Positions 9,744-19,700 of a stretch of 64,000 nucleotides of DNA are shown here, in pieces. Where the stretch lies: the NCBI RefSeq assembly GCF_012489685.1, contig NC_080044.1:29306369-29370368 (forward strand). The letters are read 5' to 3'. This DNA comes from Lotus japonicus (taxonomy: Eukaryota > Streptophyta > Magnoliopsida > Fabales > Fabaceae). A program made the position numbers and the translations under genes. The notes beneath the pieces were generated by a model, which saw only the letters and a list, made by a program, of their open reading frames with translations, had not been told where the DNA came from and did no database searches. Within the stretch, counting starts at the first letter, position 1, and every line of letters starts with the position of its first letter.

Positions 9744-12739
9744 ATGGGTGTTAGTAACTACTACAAGATCCTGAAGGTGAATCTCAATGCCACATGTGAG
9801 AGGGCGAGGAAGGGGTTCAAGAGGTTGGCGATGTTATGGAACTCAGATAAGAACATTAATCAACAACTATGCGACCCAACTATGATAGAAGAGGCTGAGG
9901 TCAAGATCGAGCAGATTCCTGAGGCCTATGGCTATGAAATGCTCTGCGACCCAAAGAAGCGCGTGATCTGTGATTTCCGCAGAAGCCGCAATCCCGTTGT
10001 GGTGGTCGAGTACAACTTGGAGTGCACCCTTGAACAACTTTACAATGGTTGCAGAAGGAAGGTGAAGATCAAAAATGTTGTTCCTGATCAATTATTCCGG
10101 TAATCACTCACTATCTTCTTTCCTTTTACCATTTTCCCCTTAAATGCTTTGTTGGTGAAATTAGGTGTCTTGGGGTGTGTGTAAAGTTTATGGTCCAACA
10201 CTCTATGTTGGATCACATTGGGTTCGAGCTTTGTTGGTCCGACACTAACTCTGTTCGATCACGCTGGGTTGGACATGTTGGGTGGAGCGAGTCGACGTTG
10301 GAGGCCGCGCAAGTCGGCATCAGTGTGGGCGATTCAATGTCAATGAATTTAGGGTTTTAGTTTTGGTGTTAGGGTTTGATTTTGCAATTTAAGTTTTGTA
10401 GTCAAAATTTCTATCTTTGACTCCATTTTGTTTTGGTTTGAATTTTTTATTAATTATTTTCAACTATTAAAATGATAGGGTACTTTGGTCTAACCCGGAG
10501 CTAGCCTTGTCTTAACCCACATTTTTAGTAGGCTAAATAGCCTCAAGCTTTGGTGTGGGATGAAAATATCATGGCTAAAATAGAGAGTCTAGTGTGTGGG
10601 TCTCAACCATAGGTCAATTTAACACCTTACAATTGTACTAATTATGAAAATACAACTAGTTATTTTCTCAAATGGGAATGATAATTCAAAACAAAATTTA
10701 TCCTATTAGTTGAAATTACACTTAGCCTTGGCCCCAATCTTACCTCATGAACTTTTTTTCCTTAATAGAAAAGATTCCACGGGAAATATGACTTGTGTAA
10801 TGTTATATGTTGTGTAGGATGGATTACATGTTACTTAATTAATTCTATGGTCTTGTGATAGTAATCATCTTCTTTTGTCTCTTGGGGATTTGGCTTTTTT
10901 TCTCTTTTGGCTATTTACTGTACATGTGCACTACATGATGAGAAAGCTACCTTAGACCTTTTGTTCACTACTATAGAATAGGCCTTTTGCCACGCGTCTA
11001 TTATTACCACAACATGGAACCGTGGTTAAAGTGGGTATGTAGCACAAATATCACGGTTCTGTCTCCAATCGTGGCAATTGAAGAGTTCTAATACAACGGT
11101 TCACATTTAACCGTGGTAATAGATCTGAAACCCTATTCCGCAAAATATTCCTTCGAGCCACCCTCTCTTTAGCAATTTTGGGTGTTACCTGTTAGGGTTT
11201 TGCTTTCAAGCTCAACACCCAATCTAATATCTAAAAGATTGAAACACACGCCCACCTTATCTCTCTCTCGAAGAACCGCGCTCACCCTCCAACGTGGCTC
11301 CGGCGAAGGTGCTCCCTGACGAACGTTGCTCAGGCGAAGGCGCTCTTCTATGTCTTGTTTGGTGTCTTTCTTGGTCTGTCGAGCCCCCAAATCGTTCGAG
11401 CCCTCAAATCTCAACTCTGATCTCTCTGGTCCGTCGAGTCCCCTCCGTCCATCGAGCCTCTCCTCCTCCTCCGCGTGTGCTCTGCTTCTCCATAGAGCTC
11501 TCTTCCTTTCGAGCCTAGCAGGTTTAAAATGTTTGCCAAATATGTGGGCTACTAATGGTAGTGCTTCTCAAGGCCAAGGGAGATACTTCTTATTTTGAAA
11601 GGTTTTGTATAAGTTCATTGGCATCTGTTCCATAAAATTTGCTTCTATTGCTTCTACAACTTAAAATGAAAGTTGGATTTTCCTCTAAAGCTTTTTGGTG
11701 AAGGTAGCTGACCCAGCCTAGTGGGAAAATGCTTGATTGGTAATGATAATTATGATGTTAATGGGCTGAATAAATTATATGGTTGAAAGAGAGCTAATAG
11801 AGATAGTGGTGGCTTCTATTGCCACGGATTAAATACGTAACTGTGGCCATATATTGCCACGGTTGGGTAGTTGACCGTGGCAATATGTGGCCTCTATTGA
11901 CACGGTTATGTACGTAACCGTGGCAATAGAGGTTACCATTTACGACCCGCGGTTACAGGCAAAGCAATTGCCACGGGTCGCCCTTGAACCGTGACAATTG
12001 AGTAATTGCCACGCTCACTATCGCCACGGTTAAACCGTGGCGAATGGGCGGGCAGAGCCGTGGCAAAAGGCATTTTCTGTAGTTGTGGTTAATTGGTTTT
12101 TTTTGGGGATTTGGGGTGGTTGTTAATTTTTTATTTAACAAAATCAAAGTAATCAAAGTAAAACTATGACTTTAAAGTTGTATAAAATATGCAAGTTTAA
12201 TTGATTCGTTGAAGATCTCCAGTTTCAGGTTTCGTATGACAAAATTGCTTATCATTTCTATTTCCTCTCTTCTTTTTGGTTTTTATTGCAGTATGTGGAA
12301 GGAAGGTGAAGAAGAAATCTTTATTATAGATATTATGCCTGGTTCGAAGAAGGGATCAAAGATAACATTTCCCAAAAATGCAAGCGAAACAACTCATGCT
12401 AGAGATACCATATTTGTATTGGATGAAAAGCCCCATGCTTTTTTCATGAGGGATGGAGATGATTTGGTTTTGACCTATAAAATCTCTCTTGTAGAGTCTC
12501 TCACAGGAATGACCCTCCATGTACCAACATTAGATGGAAGAGATATGAAAATTGAGGTGCCAGATATTGTCACACCAGGTTATGTGGGGATGGTTCCAAA
12601 CGAAGGAATGCCTATTAGAAGGGAAGCTGGGAAGAAAGGAAACCTGTATATGAAGTTTGATATAATGTTCCCATCAACCAGGCTTACGATGCAGCAGAAG
12701 TATGAGCTAAATAAGATACTGAATGGAACTTTTGATTAG
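9744..12739 (+). CDS. DnaJ-like (class II, DNAJB type) protein with altered HPD motif
   Basis: Two exons, 9744-10099 and 12292-12739, joined at GT (10100) and AG (12290-12291), give 267 residues. The N-terminus is a J domain (NYYKILKV, KGFKRLAMLW, EAEVKIEQIPEAYG, DPKKR). The C-terminus is the DnaJ client-binding domain (LECTLEQLYNGCRRK; IMPGSKKGSKITFP; IFVLDEKPHAFFMRDGDDLV; LTGMTLHVPTLDGR; GMPIRREAGKKGNL). Family members stimulate Hsp70 ATPase through an HPD tripeptide; here residues 33-35 read NSD, so His and Pro are lost. The Gly/Phe region between the domains is absent. It is therefore either a diverged J-like protein without normal Hsp70 stimulation or a decaying copy that still has an open frame. 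The 2.2-kb intron holds a CACTA element. Confidence 0.8.
10966..12087. mobile_element. Non-autonomous CACTA (En/Spm) transposon in the DnaJ-like intron
   Basis: The left end CACTACTATAGAATAGGCC and right end (read on minus) CACAACTACAGAAAATGCC continue into TTTTGCCACG on both sides, matching at 25 of 29 positions. Three-base flanks are GTT on both sides (10963-10965 and 12088-12090), the target duplication size of CACTA elements. Subterminal copies of TTGCCACGGTT and its complement are frequent at 11030-11130 and 11815-12070, as expected for transposase-binding repeats. The middle (about 11160-11520) is unlike the ends: it is CT-rich, with short open frames I do not recognise, and may be captured sequence. 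There is no transposase. Confidence 0.88.
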
Positions 12740-13617
12740 TTAAATCTTTATGCCTTTCAGCTCTTTTTCTAGTTTATCTAAACTAATTATGTAGTTAATC
12801 ATCATTGACATTTTAATTCATAGATATATGGATATGAATATGCTGAATCTGGCTACCCTATGCTTTGCATTTTTGAACATAAATATGCAGCTCTTTATTT
12901 GAATATCTGTCTACTTGATCTAAAAACGATGTCACTACTATGCTGCCTTTGCTGTTTTTTTATTACGGTATGGAGCTTGCACAAAACATTGATTACAAAC
13001 ACTTTTGGTTAACCCAAAAGTACAATTAACGTCCTATTTAAGATTTTACAAAACATTGATTACAAACATTTTTGGTTTAACCCAAAAGTACAATTAGCAT
13101 CCTATTTATGATGTTACAAAAGGCAACTTAGTCAGCTTATTCTACTTACATATATCCAGATGAAGTTCAAACGCAGCTGATGTCATCAAGCCTATTCTGT
13201 ACCCGCGTGCTACTCAAAAGTCATCATAACCTCTATGCATCTCAAGTCACACCACTAAATGGTGAAACAATTGCCAAAGCAAAAGTAATAATTCACGCAG
13301 TTACTGCTTTGAAGATTGACCCCGTGTTCAATTCTCAAAAACAAAAATATCATTTTTATTCTTGTGAAACTGAACCAAATTAGCCTTTCCTGCCATACTC
13401 TTTCACATCAATCAAAGCTTGTGGTTTCTATACTCAACCATCAAAATCTTTGTTAAACCAAAGGCCTTCAACAGTCAACACTTGATCTTTCTTGAACTTT
13501 TTTCCATCATCTCTCTCCAAAAAATCAATCTTTCAGGAAAAGCCTTCATCTACTTGCATAACCTCAAATGGCCGGCAACAAGAAAACATCTGGAAAGGAA
13601 GTTACTACTTCAAATAT
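12740..13617. other. Downstream region of the DnaJ-like gene
   Basis: The probable 3' untranslated region followed by AT-rich sequence. No conserved frame is visible apart from short chance ORFs. It holds the 67-bp duplication listed separately. Confidence 0.5.
12981..13114. repeat. Two tandem copies of a 67-bp unit
   Basis: The unit begins ACAAAACATTGATTACAAAC at 12981 and again at 13048, with a few differences between copies. Confidence 0.85.
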
Positions 13618-13626
13618 TATAAAAAA

Positions 13627-14571
13627 GGCTTAATTTCAGTTTGGGCCCCTGATGTTTCACAAATGTGCGGTTTGCATCCCTTGTGTTTAAAATGTGCGGT
13701 CAAACTCCCTCATATTTCTAAAACGGTCGAGTGAAACCCTTCCGTCCATCTCTGTCAGTTGACCAAACGGAAATGCTGACGTGTTACTAATTTAATTCAT
13801 AAAATATAGGCTACTAATTCGTGACAGAAGTAATCCGTCACAAAACAAAACCATTCAGCCAAAACCCTTCTCCCTCACATTTCCTTTTTCTCCTCTTCTT
13901 CCTTTCTTCTTCCTCCTTTCTGCGAATTAACAAACATGTGCCACCACACCAAAAAATTTCCACAAACTTCACCACAAAAACCTTCTCCACCTTCCGATCC
14001 ACATCGTGCAGAAACACGTGCGTCACACCGGATCCCTTCCGATTCCTCCCCATCACCGCCGCCGAGAAGATCGCCGCCATCCGCCCCGGCGCCTCCTCAA
14101 AATACCCCCTCGGCGCATTGATCATGATCAGGTCCCACTCAGTGTCATAAAGAAGGGTTCATGGAGAAGGGTTTTGGCGACCTTCTCGAGCTTGAGGATT
14201 AGAGGGGCGCAAGCTTGAAAGAGGAGGAAGATTAAGTTTGTGGAAGAAATTTTGGTGTGGTGGCACATGTTTGTTTATTCGCAGAAAGGAGGAAGAAGAA
14301 AGGAAGAAGAGGAGAAAAAGGAACAATGTGAAGAAGGGTTTTGGCTGAAGGGTTTTGTGACGAATTATTTCCGTTACCAAGTAGTAGCCTATATTTTATG
14401 AATTAAACTAGTGACACGTCAGCATTTCCGTTTGGTCAACTGACAGAGATAGACGGAAGGGCTTCACTGGACCGTTTTAGAAACATGAGTGAGTTTGACC
14501 GCACATTTTAAACACAATGGATGCAAACCGCACATTTGTGAAACATCAGGGACCCAAACTGGAATTAAGCC
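13627..14571. mobile_element. Mutator-like element (candidate Pack-MULE) with long terminal inverted repeats
   Basis: Nine-base flanks TATAAAAAA occur at 13618-13626 and 14572-14580, the target duplication size of Mutator elements. The ends are long inverted repeats: the left arm GGCTTAATTTCAGTTTGGGC and the right arm read on minus GGCTTAATTCCAGTTTGGGT stay alignable for roughly 350 bases (13627 to ~13970 and ~14230 to 14571). The ~250-base centre is not repeated and contains a cellular gene fragment (13982-14146). No transposase is present. Confidence 0.85.
13982..14146 (-). pseudogene. Captured fragment of a DUF579 (GXM/IRX15-type) gene
   Basis: On minus, 55 open codons read DTEWDLIMINAPRGYFEEAP, then GRMAAIFSAAVM, then GSGVTHVFLHDVDRKVEK. 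I recognise this as the central-to-C-terminal part of plant DUF579 proteins, which include glucuronoxylan 4-O-methyltransferases and IRX15 proteins acting on xylan in the Golgi. The fragment is GC-rich, unlike the repeat arms around it, and stops matching where the left inverted repeat begins. It lacks the SAM-binding N-terminal part, so it is a captured gene piece and not a working gene. It lies within larger open frames that run into the repeat arms, as is common for Pack-MULE chimeras. Confidence 0.72.
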
Positions 14572-14582
14572 TATAAAAAATG

Positions 14583-14655
14583 ACCCTAATTGGGCTTGAA
14601 CCCTTGCTGTTAGGAGAATGGGAAAGCTTTTAACCGCTGGGCCAACGCACGTTCA
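14583..14655 (-). mobile_element. tRNA-derived SINE head (fragment)
   Basis: On minus the sequence holds a box A-like segment TTGGCCCAGCGGTTAAAAGC (about 14645-14626) and a box B GGGTTCAAGCCC (14603-14592), spaced as in an RNA polymerase III promoter of tRNA type. It does not fold as a proper tRNA cloverleaf and has no clear body, so a SINE head is the better reading. The right target duplication of the Mutator-like element touches its downstream side. Confidence 0.5.
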
Positions 14656-14699
14656 TAAACACTTTAGCACTTTTTGTTTTATATATTGTTACTGAAATG

Positions 14700-15110
14700 A
14701 AAAACACTGATGTGGTATTTGCCATATTTATAATTTTTTTTGAAAAATTTGGGGTAGCTAGAGTTGCTCCCTGTCCTAACAAAGGTCCGCCTCTGCCTGA
14801 ACAATACTTGAAGTTGGGAGAAGTCCTGTCCAATATTTGTTAAGTCCTGTCGAATACTTGTTGTAGGAGAAGTTCTTGATACTTGTTTAGTGAAATCTTG
14901 GTTAAGCAAAGGACTGGACGTAGTCCCATCGTTTGCGGGTGAACCAGAATATATTGTTGTGCGTGTATCGTCTATCCTTTCACTTTTATATCCGTTGCAT
15001 CAAACAATTTGTTAAAACTTATTATAAACTTATAATTGTTTGAAAACTCAAGTTTTATTTAGACACAACAATTCAAAACCCTCATTTCTTGTGTTGCTTT
15101 TTATGATATC
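14700..15110 (+). mobile_element. Decayed Ty1/copia (SIRE/Maximus-like) LTR 3' portion
   Basis: The stretch from about 14810 (repeated AGTCCTGTC.AATA.TTGTT motifs, then GGACGTAGTCCCATCG and GGGTGAACCAGAATATATTG) resembles the R/U5 part of Sirevirus LTRs. It is immediately followed by a methionine-tRNA primer-binding site (15114-15125) and a gag remnant. The LTR start is not definable. 14700-14800 contains another dispersed-repeat motif (TTTGGGGTAGCTAGAGTTGC). Confidence 0.5.
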
Positions 15111-15113
15111 AAT

Positions 15114-15125
15114 TGGTATAAGAGC
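15114..15125 (+). other. Primer-binding site of the copia remnant
   Basis: TGGTATAAGAGC differs by one base from TGGTATCAGAGC, the usual complement of the initiator-methionine tRNA 3' end. It sits between the LTR end and the gag remnant. Confidence 0.65.
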
Positions 15126-15189
15126 TTCGGCTCTGAGAAACTAACATCTTAACATATGTAAAGAAAAGATCCATAACGACTGAAGATCA

Positions 15190-15870
15190 ATGCGTACCCA
15201 CAGGTTCAGACACGAACAAACCTCCATTCGTCAACAGAAAAAACTATCCCTACTAGCAATTCAATTTGAAGGTACAAAAAATGTAAGACAAGTCAAACTC
15301 AGCCTACTGGTCGCAGAGTATGAGACTTTCAGGATGAAGGAAGGTGAGAACATTGACGATATGTTAGGAAGGTTCCAAACCATCGTGAATGGTCTTAGAG
15401 TCTTAGATCGGACATATAACAACGTCGATCAAATAATTTAGATTCTAAGAAGCCTTCCCAAGGAATGAAGACCTAAAGTCACAACAATTCAAGAAGCAAA
15501 ATACCTTAAGACTTTGAAGATATAAGACCTTATGGGATCCTTAAAGGTTGATGAAATATAACTCAGAAAGGACGATGAAGGATCGACGAAGCAGAAGATC
15601 GTAGCGTTTAAAAGCTAAAGCATCAAACGATGAGCTAAATTATTCAGATGACAACTCAGATGGGGAGCAAGCCCTGTTCAACAGAAAGTTCAAAAGGATG
15701 TGGCTTCAACGACAAAAGGAAAAAGAAAAGAAGCTTCCAGAAGTGATCATAAGAAGGAATACGAATCCAAGAAGACCTTGTCAACCTCCGACAAGGAACC
15801 TATTGTCTGCTTTGAATGCATAAATCTAGAGCATATTAAACCAGAATGTCCAGTGGTTGGATGAGACAAT
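15190..15870 (+). pseudogene. Ty1/copia gag pseudogene (SIRE-like)
   Basis: The frame contains YETFRMKEGENIDDMLGRFQ and IVNGLRVLDRTYNN, typical of the gag-polypeptide (UBN2) domain of copia elements. It then reads on through several stops (for example TAG at 15439-15441) to a zinc knuckle, CFECINLEHIKPEC, near 15810-15851 (pattern C-x2-C-x4-H-x4-C). Downstream protease, integrase and reverse transcriptase are missing. It lies on the opposite strand from the RNase H1 gene, beyond its 3' end. Confidence 0.75.
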
Positions 15871-16740
15871 ATGTTTAACATGTGTTAATTGAAAATTGGG
15901 AGTTTTTGGTCGGGGCATAAGTTACAGTCAAAGTGGCAGTGTGTTCCGAACGCACTTTCTTAATGCGTCTACTGCGCACTTAGAAAGTGCATAGGCATCG
16001 AACTTTAAAACTACGACGGTGACGCACTTTGAAACTGCTAGCGAAATATCAACAAGGGTGTTTTCGGGTCTCATGAGTTTCAAGTGGTACGAATAGATGT
16101 AAGGGGGTATGAATAACAATTCCCTCATATTTATGACAGATTATTTAAAATTGAGGGAACAAAAATATTAACATTACAAAAAACGAATCAGTACTTTCAG
16201 CAATGAGGCATAATGACCTTATTTGAATTGAACAGGAATCATGTTCACAACAGACCGTAAGAGTTTCTGGTCTTCCATATGTTCATGAATGAAAACCACA
16301 AAATCCAACTTGAGGTGGCTAATAGGAATCTTCGACTCCGCAAAATTTTGACGGAAATTGAAAAGGTTGATGCCAAAAATTACTATCAATCCTGACAGCT
16401 GAGGATCGATACCCAGCCCGGAAAAGTAATGCTACATTGGACAAAAAACTATTAGCCAAATGCTCATGAGAAGAGATAGATGACTAATTGAAAAATATAT
16501 TCTGGGTATCTGATTGTTAAATAATGGAGTCACCAATAAATTAAACACAGATACTAATCCGAAAACTGCAGGTCTTCTACCACAAACCCAGAACATAACC
16601 AGCAACTTTCAGGAATGAATTAATCTACACACTCTTCCTGGACTTGGCCATCTGTATAAATGGAGAAAGCTTAGGAAAGATGAAGAGATATACATAGTAA
16701 CGAGATAGGTGTGCGTTAATACTGAACAAAGATTAAAGAT
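15871..16740. other. 3' flank of the RNase H1 gene
   Basis: No gene is supported. 15944-15990 holds an imperfect inverted repeat around GCACTTTC..GAAAGTGC. The part closest to 16740 is probably the 3' untranslated region of the minus-strand gene, but no clear polyadenylation signal can be singled out. Confidence 0.45.
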
Positions 16741-19700
16741 TCAGAAAGCCTCACCAGCAAGATTGATGGCCAAGTTTGCTTGAGCATCAGCCTCAGAGTT
16801 GAAGTTCTTGACAAGCAAGGGAAACAGAATGTTAATACAAAGAAGCGCATATAAAAGCATAATGAGTCTTATTCTTGCCTGGATATAAGACATAAACAAA
16901 TAAGCTCTTAACCTAATGAAATCTCAAAGGAGAGAATGGATTCATAATACAAATGGTTCCTAAAAGGGAAAACCATATATTTTCAATCAAGAATGTATTG
17001 ACTTCAGTATTAGTGTAAAATAATTAATAGATAAACACCCTCAGATTGAACAGGTTCCACCAATTAATTTGTGTTTCATACCCTACCTTTTCGCATTTTA
17101 TATCAGTTTTAGTGCAAAAACTTCTTTCTCCTTTGGATAATTTACAAGATCATGGCATTCAATAAAAATTGCTAATATAGAGCACAAAAAATTACCATAA
17201 ACATTACAAAAATAGTTCAGCGAACGGTCCTACCCTTAGAACATGACTGATCTGGAATGATAAAAATTTATCCTTCAGTTCTTTTGCCACCTTATACAAT
17301 GAAGACAAGTTCGCATTCTTGACCTTCCATGAACCATCAATCTGTTTCATACAGTAGCATAAGAATAATTAAGAGAAACAAACAATAAAAAAAGATTTCA
17401 TAGACCAAATACATGCAAAAGAAACTAATGTGGATTGAATTGCTCAGTTCTAAAATTTGTTCAGGGTTTTAATTTTGTAACCAGGGCTTTTGATTAGGAA
17501 TTATTTGCTATTTAGTGATTTTGTTGTATCTTACATTATCTTATTCCAACTTAGAATAGGAATAACTTATTAGGGCATTTGGCTATATCAGATTTATAAA
17601 CAAGTTTCAACGTAAATGAGATGCTTTGGTTATTATATGATATTTAGTTGATAAACTAGTCAGAGGAGCACCATGCTATAGAAGAGTGCTATCGGTTTAT
17701 CAGAGGAATGCCCTGCCCAGCAGAACCCCGAGGAAGCAGAAATACAACATGGACATGGTTATGATATGACCCGGACAGCAAAATATGACAATTTTGAAAT
17801 TACAGGACACAACACGAACACTTAAAATCAATATAACAACACAATCTTAAATCAAAAGCGAGAATCAATAATACCTTAAATTAAGCTTGTGTCATTTTAG
17901 GCATAAAATACTATGATTTTACTATTTATTATGAATTGTGATGCTTCCATTTATATTGGGACAGAATGATAGGCGCATATGGTTTAGTTAGTTAAGTGAG
18001 AGACTTATTAAACATAGTAAGATAGTTAGTTAGAGGGTTAGTTAGGCTTGTGCCTATAAATAAGAGGGGGTTAGAGAACATTAATCATCTTTTGATTCTG
18101 TTGGCATTGGGGTTTAGGGAGAACATTGGGTTTCTCTCTAGGTTTTGGAAGAGTGTTTGGCATCTCTTCCATGTAACTTGCTCTGATTCCCAAATTAGGG
18201 ATTAGGGTTCTTCAATAATACATCTACAATTTCTGGTTTCTATCACAGAAATTGAAGAAAAAATTGTACATACAACTAGAACTGTCCAATAAGTATTTGT
18301 CATGAATACATGTCCAACAAGTGTACGACACGATATGGCTACTCTACTATTTTGAAGTATATGTGCATACTAGAGTGCACTGTTGGATTTTCGTACATTT
18401 GAAATAAGGTTTGAAACTTCAAAATATCTTGACAAAATCAGGTGCTTTTCCTGTACTCAGTTGATTTGTATCATGGGTAAAGCAACCTCTGCACATGAAA
18501 AAACTTCAAGCTTCTTTGATCAGTTTTGATAAGAAACTTCTGTCCCATGAGATGATGCTTCCATTTCTGCACTGCCAAAACTATGGCCATTAATTTTCTC
18601 TCATACTGACTTCTTTTGAGCTCTCTCAGATAATGCCTTACTCCAAAAAGCTACAGGCCTGTTGTCCGGAGATAGTACTGCTCCCAATCCTTTGCCTGAA
18701 GCATCAGACTCAAGCACAAACTGCTTCTGAAAATCTGGTACAGTCAATATTGGTAATTCTGAAACAGCCCTTTTCAGAGTCTGAAATGCAATTTCAGCTT
18801 CACCAGACTAGAGGAAATTGTTCTTCTTCAATAGCAAAGTCAAAGGTTTAGCAATTACCCCATATCCTTTGACAAACCGTCCATAATATCCAGTCAAACC
18901 CAAAACAAAACCTCAAAGCAGTTATCGTTTTTGGTGAAGGCCATAATAATATTGCTTCAATTTTCTAGGGATCTGCTGAAACTCCAGATTCAAAAACAAT
19001 ATGCCCCAAATACTCAATGTGAGTCTGACCAAAAATACAATTCTTTCTATTTTCTTTGAGAGAATGCTCTTGTAAAACTTGCAGAACCTTACATAAATGC
19101 AACAAGTGGTCCTATAAACTCCTGCTAAAAATCAGAATGTCATAAAAAAAACAAATTTCCGCAAAAAATGGTCTCAACACCTCATTATCAATCCCTGAAA
19201 CGTTTATGGGCATTAGTCAAGCCAAAAGGCATGACAAGAAACTCATAATGCCCCTCATGAGCCCTAAAAGCTGTCTTTTCAATGTCTCTTTCTACCATTC
19301 TTATCTAGTGAGTAGTGATAAACCAGATTTAAGATCTAACTTTGAAAACATTGCTGCCCCTGAAATCTCATCCAACAGCTCCTCAATAACTGGTATAGGA
19401 AATTTATTAGGGGCCGTAATCTTATTTAAAGCCTTGTAGTCCACACAAAACCTCTAAGAACCATCTTTTTTCTTCACCTAAATGATAGGACTGGAAAAAA
19501 GGCTCACACTTGGCCTAATCACTCCAGCCTGAAGCATCTCATGAACCAGCCTTTCTATTTCTGTTTTTTGGTGATGTTGATATCTATAAGGTCTGATATT
19601 GGGAATAGCATCCCCCTCATGTACGACAATAGCATGATCTTATCGCCTTGTAGGTGGAAGAGTATTTGGATAAAAAAAAACATCCTCAAATTATAGCAGC

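Noticed and set aside
11294..11598. Overlapping small ORFs in the CACTA centre
   Set aside because: Ser/Pro/Leu low-complexity frames in CT-rich DNA; no conserved domain and no supported exon structure.
14583..14655. Functional tRNA gene
   Set aside because: Box A and B are present, but no acceptor stem or cloverleaf forms; a SINE head explains it better.
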